Assembly: GCA_016840385.1 (NCBI GenBank)
Contig: JAEOSL010000107.1
Coordinates: 1-12,136, forward strand
Direction of reading: 5' to 3'
Origin: Candidatus Thorarchaeota archaeon
GTDB lineage: Archaea > Asgardarchaeota > Thorarchaeia > Thorarchaeales > Thorarchaeaceae
DNA length: 12,136 nt
Shown here one piece after another: positions 1-5,832 of the stretch (positions within the stretch are counted from its first letter, which is position 1; each line of letters starts with the position of its first letter). Below the pieces are notes generated by a model that ran no database searches, had not been told where the DNA came from, and saw nothing but the letters and a program-made list of their open reading frames with translations. The position numbers were made by a program, and so were the translations under genes.

Positions 1-187
1 AATGGTTATGGAGGGTTACTACGTTGAGAACGGTGAAATTCAACACCCTCTCAAGAATACCCTCATTGGTATCAATATGAAAGACCTACTCAAAACAGTG
101 AGTAGAGTTGGAAATGATAGTCGTCGAACTTTCAGCATGGTCACACCTTCAATAGTAATTGACCGTGCAAACATTACGTCTGGTTAG
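1..187 (+). CDS. TldD/PmbA-family protein, C-terminal end (partial)
   Basis: Only the last 61 or so codons are in the window; the reading frame is open to the left edge, so the ATG at position 2 is probably an internal methionine. The visible part has the pattern of the C-terminal domain of TldD/PmbA metalloprotease-like proteins: a glycine-tyrosine strand followed by 'ENGEI', a 'PLKNTLIGINMKDLL' stretch and a final beta segment ending in 'VIDRANITSG'. In this family the C-terminal domain belongs to a protein built as a heterodimeric or homodimeric protease that acts on small, often modified peptides; archaea usually carry a tldD/pmbA pair. The catalytic zinc motif, which lies further upstream, is not visible, so activity and the exact paralogue (TldD or PmbA) cannot be judged. 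The TAG stop lies one base from the stop of argS on the other strand. Confidence 0.72.
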   Translation, partial: MVMEGYYVENGEIQHPLKNTLIGINMKDLLKTVSRVGNDSRRTFSMVTPSIVIDRANITSG

Positions 188-188
188 A

Positions 189-2147
189 TTACATTCGATC
201 AATAACTGGAATACCAAGTATCTGTAGACAGTTTGCCATTGTTATCCTAAAAGCTTGGACAAGTTCCAATCTTGCCTCTCTCACTCCAGGTTCTGCCTTT
301 AGAACTGGACAAGAATCATAGAATTTACTGAAGAGTGTAGCAAGACCATATCCATATGCTGTGATCCTGTTTGAAATGAAACTGGTGCCCCAAGCCTCTT
401 TCTTCATTGCTCGTGCAACATCCAGTAACTCTTCAGGATATTTTGAAAGTGACTTCACTAACTCAAACTCTGGGTCTGATGTAAGTTGACCGATATCTAC
501 CTCGCTTTTCTTTTCATGTTCAGTCTTCTCAAGAATTCTATTAGCTCGGGCGAGAGAATATTGTAAATACGGAGCGGCATCGCCGTTAAAATCAAGTGCC
601 TGGTCCCATCGGAATGTAATCTTCCTATCTGGAGATGCGTTGAGCATGAAGTACCTCAGTGCTCCAATAGCTACTTGATTGGCAACAGTTTCCTTGAATG
701 TGTCACTCTCATCTGGATTCCGTTTGTCTACTTCAACCATAGCCAATTCTGTAGATTTATCGATAACATCATCGACCGAGTAGCCAATCCAAGTTCCATG
801 TCTTCCTGAGAAATCCTCTCCTTCAAGACCCACGAATTCGTAAGCAATATGATGTGAATTCTCACTTTCTTTCTTGTAACCCATCAGGTCTAAGACAGTG
901 TAGACCATTTTCTGTGGATGTGCTTGTCGCGAACCAATAACATTCAAGACAATATCGAACTTGCCAAGGTTTCCCTCTTCACCTTCAAGGTTTGTTCTTT
1001 TCACTTCTTTTCCATTGGGTTGTTTTTCGAATACTGTGTAATGAAATGGGTCTTTCACAACCCCAAACTTCCAAAGCTGCAAGGCAACATCTGCGCCAGT
1101 ATAAGTTCTAGTTCCGTCAGATCGGAATAGGATCTTGTAGGGGTCTTTCATATCCTTGAACTCATCAATCACCGATAGGTCCGCGATAATGCATCCCGCC
1201 TTATCTCCTTCTTCTGGAATTGAAATATTATCACACTTGAGAATCATTTCCCTGGCTATACCAAGGATACCACTATGGGCTATTGCGCTCTCCCAGACCT
1301 GTAAGTTGTGGTATATTCCAAGTCTGTACCCTGTCTGGTTTTGCGCTTCTACGCATTTTCTGACCATTTCTCCACTGAGCTTTGCATCATCACTTTCAAG
1401 GTCCTCAAGCTGCCTTGAAACCTCGCGAACTTCTTTCTGAACTTCTTCTGATGCATCGAATGCTTCTTGGACTTCAACGTATAGATGGCCAAGGAAGTGG
1501 TCGTACTTTTTCTCACCCGGATCATCATCAATCTGCTTCAATTTCCAAACAAGCTGTGCAATCTGCAAACCCAGGTCATTGATATAATCAAGACGAACAA
1601 CTTCGTACCCTACAGTTTCAAGGATGTTAGCAAGAGTGTCTCCAAGTATTGCATTTCGTGCGTGTCCAATGTGCCATGGTTTAGACGGATTCACAGCAGG
1701 TGACTCGATCAGTATACGTTTGCCTTTGAACTGTGAACTCTGACCATAACTCCCACCAGTCTTTGTAACTGCTGTGATGGTTTTGTTCGTGAAGGTAGCT
1801 CGCTCAAAGAATATGTTGATGTAAGGTCCCTTTGTTTCGACCTTGCTAACGAGTGGTTCCTTCTCAATCAACTGCTGGAGCTTTTTCAGTAAGTCTGCCG
1901 CGATTGCCGCAGGATTCTTCTTCAGCTCTTTTGCTAGCGCGAATGCAAGAGTAGAAGCTAGATCTCCCATGGATGACTCTGGAGGAACTTCAATCGAGTC
2001 GATAACAGTTTCAGTAGATGTTGCAGCTGCTTCTACCAACATTTTCACTGCTGCTTGTTTTGCTGAATCCCATGGATTGTCATCTATGGCTTTGGTCAAT
2101 ACTAGATTCTCCTCGTCGTATCTCTCTCTCTCTCCTGATGTCTTCAT
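189..2147 (-). CDS. argS: Arginyl-tRNA synthetase (class I)
   Basis: Charges tRNA-Arg with arginine in the cytoplasm. At 652 residues it is slightly long for the archaeal enzyme. Domains in order: N-terminal Add1-like tRNA-recognition domain (about residues 24-115), catalytic Rossmann fold with the class I HIGH motif at 159-162 inside 'NPSKPWHIGHARNAILGD', and a helical DALR-type anticodon-binding domain from about 520, recognisable by 'PYLQYSLARANRIL' and the C-terminal 'CLQILGIPVIDRM'. The KMSKS loop is degenerate ('FSGRHGTWIGYSVDDVID', 446-463) and has no lysine. ArgRS enzymes lacking the canonical motif are known to keep a lysine just before HIGH, and K156 is in that place, so the enzyme should be active. 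The first 23 residues have no clear counterpart in short archaeal ArgRS; a later start is possible but no better start codon is evident. A TATA-like element lies about 40 bases before the ATG. Confidence 0.96.
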   Translation of the reverse strand: MKTSGERERYDEENLVLTKAIDDNPWDSAKQAAVKMLVEAAATSTETVIDSIEVPPESSMGDLASTLAFALAKELKKNPAAIAADLLKKLQQLIEKEPLVSKVETKGPYINIFFERATFTNKTITAVTKTGGSYGQSSQFKGKRILIESPAVNPSKPWHIGHARNAILGDTLANILETVGYEVVRLDYINDLGLQIAQLVWKLKQIDDDPGEKKYDHFLGHLYVEVQEAFDASEEVQKEVREVSRQLEDLESDDAKLSGEMVRKCVEAQNQTGYRLGIYHNLQVWESAIAHSGILGIAREMILKCDNISIPEEGDKAGCIIADLSVIDEFKDMKDPYKILFRSDGTRTYTGADVALQLWKFGVVKDPFHYTVFEKQPNGKEVKRTNLEGEEGNLGKFDIVLNVIGSRQAHPQKMVYTVLDLMGYKKESENSHHIAYEFVGLEGEDFSGRHGTWIGYSVDDVIDKSTELAMVEVDKRNPDESDTFKETVANQVAIGALRYFMLNASPDRKITFRWDQALDFNGDAAPYLQYSLARANRILEKTEHEKKSEVDIGQLTSDPEFELVKSLSKYPEELLDVARAMKKEAWGTSFISNRITAYGYGLATLFSKFYDSCPVLKAEPGVREARLELVQAFRITMANCLQILGIPVIDRM

Positions 2148-2182
2148 AAAGTAAACGCATGACCATATTCAATCGATGAAAT

Positions 2183-2191
2183 TATTAAAAA
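2183..2191 (-). promoter_or_regulatory. TATA-like promoter element of argS
   Basis: Read on the minus strand this is TTTTTAATA, an AT-rich box standing out from its surroundings and centred about 40 bases before the argS start codon. With the usual archaeal spacing of about 25 bases from TATA centre to transcription start, transcription would begin near 2160 and give a leader of only about a dozen bases. This fits the lack of an evident ribosome-binding site before argS. Assigned by position and composition only. Confidence 0.5.
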
Positions 2192-2205
2192 CGAGCATCT
2201 TGTAA

Positions 2206-2217
2206 CGATAATTATCG
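2206..2217. promoter_or_regulatory. Perfect 12-bp palindrome upstream of argS promoter
   Basis: CGATAATTATCG is a perfect palindrome lying about 15 bases upstream of the argS TATA-like box, where archaeal activators or repressors often bind as dimers. A second, shorter perfect palindrome, ACATCGATGT, lies at 2274-2283 in the same divergent region, about 45 bases before the candidate TATA box of tfb. The two are not copies of each other, although both contain ATCG or CGAT cores. A role as operator is inference; short AT-rich palindromes also arise by chance. Confidence 0.25.
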
Positions 2218-2326
2218 AAAACACTCAATTTAGTTTAGCAAAATGAATGAATATTATACTTGCACAAAGGTGTACATCGATGTTTTATTATTTACTTAGC
2301 TAATTGTTTGATTGAAGTACGTAATC

Positions 2327-2340
2327 CTTATAATCTTTAA
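2327..2340 (+). promoter_or_regulatory. Candidate TATA region of tfb
   Basis: CTTATAATCTTTAA holds two overlapping TATA-like options (CTTATAAT and CTTTAA). Transcription would start near 2355-2365, giving a leader of roughly 115-125 bases before the tfb ATG, long by archaeal standards. No stronger TATA candidate is nearer the gene, because the sequence from 2341 to 2479 is much more GC-rich. The gene-free stretch 2148-2479 otherwise contains the argS promoter, two palindromes and the leader hairpins described separately; I found no tRNA or convincing small ORF in it. Confidence 0.4.
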
Positions 2341-2353
2341 TTGTCTGGGCAAT

Positions 2354-2381
2354 ACTACTCGTCCTCTTTGAGGATTGTAGT
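2354..2381 (+). other. Leader hairpin 1 of tfb
   Basis: ACTAC (2354-2358) pairs with GTAGT (2377-2381), and inside it TCCTC (2362-2366) pairs with GAGGA (2370-2374) around a TTT loop, with a small asymmetric internal loop of three and two bases between the helices. It lies at or just after the expected transcription start of tfb, so it may be the 5' end of the leader or partly untranscribed. Ten base pairs are visible by eye; its stability has not been calculated. Confidence 0.35.
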
Positions 2382-2455
2382 CCATCGCCGTACCGAACGT
2401 TTTCTCTCATACGCCTGGGAGATAACAAGCATTCGAAACACTGACAGCTCGAACC

Positions 2456-2479
2456 GCAGCCCTAACCCCCTAGGACTGC
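2456..2479 (+). other. Leader hairpin 2 abutting the tfb start codon
   Basis: GCAGCCCTA (2456-2464) pairs with TAGGACTGC (2471-2479) around a loop of ACCCCC. Eight of nine positions are Watson-Crick, with one C/A mismatch at 2460/2475. The last paired base, C2479, is immediately followed by the tfb ATG at 2480. No Shine-Dalgarno sequence is available between the stem and the ATG, so if the hairpin forms in the mRNA it would crowd the initiation site. Translational control of TFB synthesis is a reasonable but untested inference. Confidence 0.4.
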
Positions 2480-3448
2480 ATGGAGATGATTGGACTGGCC
2501 AGCAAACAATCTAAGACAAAACAAACCAAAGAGCGTACTGGTGTCACCAATTACTGTTGTCCTGCTTGTTCTTGTAGTGATGTTTTCATTGACCACTCAC
2601 GAGGAGAGGTCACATGTTCGAATTGTGGTGTTGTTCTTTCTGACCGCTCTATCGATCAAGGTCCAGAATGGAGAGCTTTTACTGCTGATGAGCAAAATGC
2701 CCGACAGCGTGTAGGAGGTCCAACCGACTGGAGCAAATTCGATCAGGGTCTAACTACCATTATAGGTAGACAGAACGTCGACGCCTCAGGACGAAAGTTA
2801 ACTTCCACAAGACGTGCGCAGATTCACAGACTCAGAAAATGGCAGATACGTACCAAAGTACACTCTTCCGACAAACGCAACTTAGCCGTTGCAATGACCG
2901 AGCTCCATAGGATAAGTTCTCAGTTGAGTATCCCCTACTCGATTCGAGAAACATCCGCCGTACTCTACAGAAAAGCCCTCCGCAAACGACTGACCCGTGG
3001 TCGCACTATACTAGGGATGATCGCTGCTTCACTCTATCTTGCATGTCGAGTACATCAAGTACCTCGACCATTAGAGGAAGTATGTGATCAAATTCATATA
3101 ACCCGAAAGGAACTCAGCCTTTGCGTCCGTTTGATTATTCGCTATCTCAACCTGAAGATTCCCTTCAGTTCTCCAATTGATTTCATACATCGATTCGGTA
3201 CTGAATTGGACCTTCCTGGTGAGGCAAAGAAGAAAGCGATTGACATCCTGACGTTGGCAAAGGAGCAGAGGCTTACTATCGGGAAAGATCCCAAAGGAAT
3301 GGCCGCTGCGGCAATCTATGTTGCCAGTATTCTTACTGGTGCACGAAGGACCCAACTGGAGATTGCGCGTACTGCTCGTGTAACAGAGGTTACCGTGCGG
3401 AATAGATATAAGGAGATGGTCGAAAAATTGGGAATTTCGACTACTTAA
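2480..3448 (+). CDS. tfb: Transcription initiation factor TFB (TFIIB homologue)
   Basis: Bridges TBP bound at the TATA box to RNA polymerase and helps open the promoter. The 322 residues are the usual TFB length. A basic N-terminal tail is followed by a zinc ribbon with C27-x2-C30 and C46-x2-C49. Then comes the B-reader/linker region, recognisable by 'DQGPEWRAFTADEQ' (59-72) and 'RVGGPTD', and two cyclin-like TFIIB repeats: about 125-215, with 'GRTILGMIAASLYLACR' at 174-190, and about 220-315, with 'GKDPKGMAAAAIYVAS' at 268-283 and the DNA-contacting 'VTEVTVRNRYKEM'. The ATG at 2480 is used; a second in-frame ATG at 2486 is an alternative differing by two residues. A GC-rich hairpin ends at the base before the start. 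The C-terminus MVEKLGISTT recurs in a gene relic just downstream, implying that this TFB once had a tandem paralogue. Confidence 0.96.
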   Translation: MEMIGLASKQSKTKQTKERTGVTNYCCPACSCSDVFIDHSRGEVTCSNCGVVLSDRSIDQGPEWRAFTADEQNARQRVGGPTDWSKFDQGLTTIIGRQNVDASGRKLTSTRRAQIHRLRKWQIRTKVHSSDKRNLAVAMTELHRISSQLSIPYSIRETSAVLYRKALRKRLTRGRTILGMIAASLYLACRVHQVPRPLEEVCDQIHITRKELSLCVRLIIRYLNLKIPFSSPIDFIHRFGTELDLPGEAKKKAIDILTLAKEQRLTIGKDPKGMAAAAIYVASILTGARRTQLEIARTARVTEVTVRNRYKEMVEKLGISTT

Positions 3449-3482
3449 TGGAAGGATGTTCTATAAATCGGCAACCCAAACT

Positions 3483-3520
3483 AAGGAGGGGTCAACCCCC
3501 TCCTTCCTAAATTTTCTTTA
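3483..3520 (+). terminator. Hairpin plus T-rich tail after tfb
   Basis: A perfect 9-bp stem, AAGGAGGGG (3483-3491) with CCCCTCCTT (3497-3505), closes a five-base TCAAC loop and is followed by CCTAAATTTTCTTT. It lies 34 bases after the tfb stop. Archaeal termination usually depends on T tracts and the aCPSF1 nuclease rather than on hairpins, so the stem may instead stabilise the mRNA 3' end. A second hairpin with the same loop core and a similar tail lies downstream at 3625, which argues that the structure is conserved. Confidence 0.6.
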
Positions 3521-3585
3521 ATTCAACACGGTTAACTCCAGTTGAACGTAGATAACGAGCTTCTCAACCAAGGTTTGTACCAGAA

Positions 3586-3618
3586 ATGGTGGAAAAGCTA
3601 GGCATATCCACAACTTGA
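3586..3618 (+). pseudogene. 3'-end relic of a second TFB gene
   Basis: These 33 bases translate to MVEKLGISTT and a TGA stop, identical in protein to the last ten residues of the intact TFB that ends 170 bases earlier. Eight of the ten codons differ (for example GTC/GTG, TTG/CTA, TCG/TCC), every change being synonymous, and the stop is TGA instead of TAA. This indicates two long-diverged, selected coding copies rather than a recent duplication. Upstream of 3586 protein similarity collapses: the frame meets a TAA at 3553-3555. A faint nucleotide resemblance to the TFB segment encoding VTEVTVRNRY, needing small deletions, can be drawn from about 3530 but is not convincing. The rest of the paralogue is absent. 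The relic is followed by its own hairpin. A chance match is very unlikely given the exact stop placement and the downstream structure. Confidence 0.75.
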
Positions 3619-3624
3619 ATGATG

Positions 3625-3660
3625 GGGCAGGACTCAACTCCTGCCCTCTCTCCTATATTT
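3625..3660 (+). terminator. Second hairpin plus T-rich tail, after the TFB relic
   Basis: GGGCAGGA (3625-3632) pairs perfectly with TCCTGCCC (3639-3646) around a CTCAAC loop, then TCTCTCCTATATTTT follows. It begins 6 bases after the relic's stop. Compared with the hairpin after tfb, the stem bases differ on both sides while pairing is kept, the loop keeps TCAAC, and the tails align (CCTAAATTTT...AATTCA versus CCTATATTTT..AATTCA). This pattern of compensatory change supports a functional 3'-end structure inherited by both TFB copies. Confidence 0.6.
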
Positions 3661-3670
3661 TGCAATTCAC

Positions 3671-3682
3671 TACTTAATCTAC
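3671..3682 (+). promoter_or_regulatory. TATA-like element before the surface-protein gene
   Basis: TACTTAATCTAC is the best TATA-like box between the second hairpin and the next gene. A transcription start near 3700 would give a leader of about 30 bases to the ATG at 3730. Its placement right after the terminator-like hairpin agrees with the surface-protein gene being a separate transcription unit from tfb. Assigned by composition and position only. Confidence 0.35.
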
Positions 3683-3729
3683 ATTGTCTTCTCAGAAGGT
3701 AAACCTATTATTGCCTCATTTCAGTGTAC

Positions 3730-5745
3730 ATGATAGTGGAGGGCCTCACATTGAGAAGTGCAAAGGTATTGTTACTAATTGCTTTACTCCTGAGTATTAC
3801 AACAGCAATCGTTATTCTTCCCGAACCTGTTACCGCACAGGAAAGTAACTATCTAGAACCAGGTGATGAAATCACTGGAACTCTAAGTCTTGATCACAAA
3901 TCTGATTATTATGGTTTGACAATAGCTGAAACTGGAATGTATCGACTAACAATAAATTCAACGGGTGATGCATTACTCTCTGCGTCAATCTCACGGTATA
4001 GCTCCGGGTCGGCATATCCAATTATTCAATGTGTTTCCAATCGGTCATACTCTTTTAGCGTAAATCCTTGCAGTATGTATCATGGATCAATCTATCAAGT
4101 ATCAGTTCAGATAGAATCATTTTTGGAGGATGTTACATCAAACTATACAATATCGATTGAGCGAATGGATTCAATCGAAATTGCTGTAGAGCAAGTTTAC
4201 ACTTTTATGGGTGATGAAGCGACAGGTACTCATTTGATCCTAGATGTAGAGGATTCTTCTACAGCATATGAGTTCCATTTCAATTCAACATATTCGTTTT
4301 TCTATTTAACAATCTATGATTCCACAGGTCTTCGAGTTTTTAGTAAATCCACTTCGACCTCATATCCCCCAGATTATCCTGTACTGTTGGATCCTGATGA
4401 GTACCACATATTCATTTCCACATCCAGAAGTACAACACAGGAATGTACACTTCAGATAATTCCAGCTGATATTCCTGTGTTGACCAATGGAGATTCAGTA
4501 GAACTTGTGTTCTCAGCTGGATTACCCTCCTATCAATTTGCACAGATTTCAATTACTGAAGGAGCTCAACATAGCATAAGTCTGGACCCTCTGGGTGATA
4601 TTGATGTAGGCTTCGAAATTTGGAATCCCCCTTATTATGGCCCAACTTTTAATTATTGGTATACGGGTGAAACCGAGTCCGTGATTGATCTCACTTTTTG
4701 GGAGAAGTATATTGCATATACAGAATTGGCCCTGAATCCTGATAATGAATCTACTTTTTCAAGACCACGATTATCCAGCTTTTCTAGTTCATATACTCGA
4801 CCCGATTCATTTGTTCTATTATATTGCTATCATTTCGGTTTTGGTAATGCAACTTTGTCTCTGGATATAGGTCCTGAAGCTCCAATTATCTCACCTGATG
4901 TTCCAATCTCTACACATTTTGATGGGGGTTATGGCCCATTCTGGAAGCTTTACAAAATGACTGGATTTTCAAGTATGAATCTATACGAGTTCCATTTGGA
5001 ACATTTTCCAACCACTAATGATATACTTGAACCAACGTATAGGATCTATTCTCCATATACCTCCAGTCAATCCTACCTATTTAGAACACGCCCCTTCCTA
5101 ACAGAGCTTGAGCAAGAATCTTGGGACCAGTCAAGTACTTATTCAGTTTCACTGCAATATGAACAGTCACAACAGACTAATGATGCATATTACTACCAAT
5201 CGAATGATGATGAAAGGTGGTTGTACATTTACATTCCCGATGGGTACTATAATGAGCATTATCCTTCATTTGGAGTTAGCTCTGGAGATATCCAACTAGT
5301 TGCCAGTGTTGTAGATCCAATCTATGTTTCAATAACTGAACCAATATCAGTCGTCCCTCCTCTCCCAGAAACTTCAATTTTCTATCTTCAACTTGAAGGT
5401 AACTATGTATATCAAATCGAGATTTCCGCAACTGATCTACAAAGTTCTGGTTACCTTACACTTTGGAATGCTACAGGCCACCAACTAGCGGATTCACAGG
5501 ATTACACCAGTGAAAGATTTTCAAGGACATATCTCGTTGAGGTTGAAACCACAGGACAACATACTATGTTGGTCACAGCTAAAGGAGACTCTCCCGTAAT
5601 AGTAGAAATCACAAAAATGCAAGATGTTAATGCAGGAATTCAACTCCCATTCATGATAGGAAGTCTAGGAGTTGCTGTTGCAGAAGGAATCATCGTTGGT
5701 GTTATAATCGGGAAAGTAAAATTTGGAAAAGATAGTGCTGGATAG
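3730..5745 (+). CDS. Secreted, C-terminally anchored cell-surface protein
   Basis: No specific family is certain. Counting from a possible GTG start at 3724 (673 residues), there is a signal peptide with basic R11/K14, a hydrophobic core at about 15-31 and a likely cleavage after VTA at 38. A long ectodomain follows, then one membrane helix at about 641-663 and a short basic tail ('GKVKFGKDSAG'), giving an outside-facing protein anchored at its C-terminus. The ectodomain is rich in Ser, Thr, Tyr and beta-type segments. Stretches such as 'LEPGDEITGTLSLDHKSDYY' and 'VLLDPDEYHIFIST' resemble the bacterial pre-peptidase C-terminal (PPC) beta-sandwich, probably in several diverged copies. Seven N-glycosylation sequons (N78, N106, N140, N187, N341, N375, N582) fit an archaeal glycosylated surface protein. 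No protease or enzyme motif is visible. I prefer ATG 3730 to GTG 3724 because neither has a clear ribosome-binding site. Confidence 0.8.
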   Translation: MIVEGLTLRSAKVLLLIALLLSITTAIVILPEPVTAQESNYLEPGDEITGTLSLDHKSDYYGLTIAETGMYRLTINSTGDALLSASISRYSSGSAYPIIQCVSNRSYSFSVNPCSMYHGSIYQVSVQIESFLEDVTSNYTISIERMDSIEIAVEQVYTFMGDEATGTHLILDVEDSSTAYEFHFNSTYSFFYLTIYDSTGLRVFSKSTSTSYPPDYPVLLDPDEYHIFISTSRSTTQECTLQIIPADIPVLTNGDSVELVFSAGLPSYQFAQISITEGAQHSISLDPLGDIDVGFEIWNPPYYGPTFNYWYTGETESVIDLTFWEKYIAYTELALNPDNESTFSRPRLSSFSSSYTRPDSFVLLYCYHFGFGNATLSLDIGPEAPIISPDVPISTHFDGGYGPFWKLYKMTGFSSMNLYEFHLEHFPTTNDILEPTYRIYSPYTSSQSYLFRTRPFLTELEQESWDQSSTYSVSLQYEQSQQTNDAYYYQSNDDERWLYIYIPDGYYNEHYPSFGVSSGDIQLVASVVDPIYVSITEPISVVPPLPETSIFYLQLEGNYVYQIEISATDLQSSGYLTLWNATGHQLADSQDYTSERFSRTYLVEVETTGQHTMLVTAKGDSPVIVEITKMQDVNAGIQLPFMIGSLGVAVAEGIIVGVIIGKVKFGKDSAG

Positions 5746-5782
5746 TTACCTATCGATGCATCAGCGGACAAGACTCTCGTCA

Positions 5783-5790
5783 CATATAGG
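5783..5790 (+). promoter_or_regulatory. TATA-like element of the longin-like gene
   Basis: CATATAGG lies about 45 bases before the ATG at 5833 in an 87-base intergenic gap. A start near 5812 would leave a leader of about 20 bases containing GAGAGG (5822-5827), a plausible ribosome-binding site six bases before the ATG. The gap also contains a weak 5-bp stem, GATAG/CTATC at 5741-5754, overlapping the stop of the surface-protein gene; I do not regard it as a terminator on its own. Confidence 0.4.
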
Positions 5791-5832
5791 CTTATCATCC
5801 TTCAAACCAACAATAGTTACAGAGAGGATACG

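Noticed and set aside
918..2154. Several plus-strand open frames of 66-103 codons opposite argS
   Set aside because: They lie antisense to a strongly supported argS gene, have low-complexity Ser/Leu/Phe-rich translations typical of antisense reading, and have no ribosome-binding sites.
2243..2299. An 18-codon frame (MNEYYTCTKVYIDVLLFT) in the argS-tfb gap
   Set aside because: Very short, no ribosome-binding site, AT-rich, and overlapped by promoter-like and palindromic sequence; nothing supports translation.
2420..2479. A possible tRNA T-arm-like string (TCGAACC) in the tfb leader
   Set aside because: The stem halves needed on either side do not pair on either strand, and no anticodon or acceptor arm fits nearby.
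3523..3585. Extension of the TFB relic upstream to cover the VTEVTVRNRY segment
   Set aside because: An alignment can be forced with several gaps, but identity is only a little above chance and the frame contains a stop; the secure homology begins at the ATG codon at 3586.
5741..5754. GATAG/CTATC stem at the end of the surface-protein gene as a terminator
   Set aside because: Only five base pairs, overlapping the stop codon, with no T-rich tail; likely chance.
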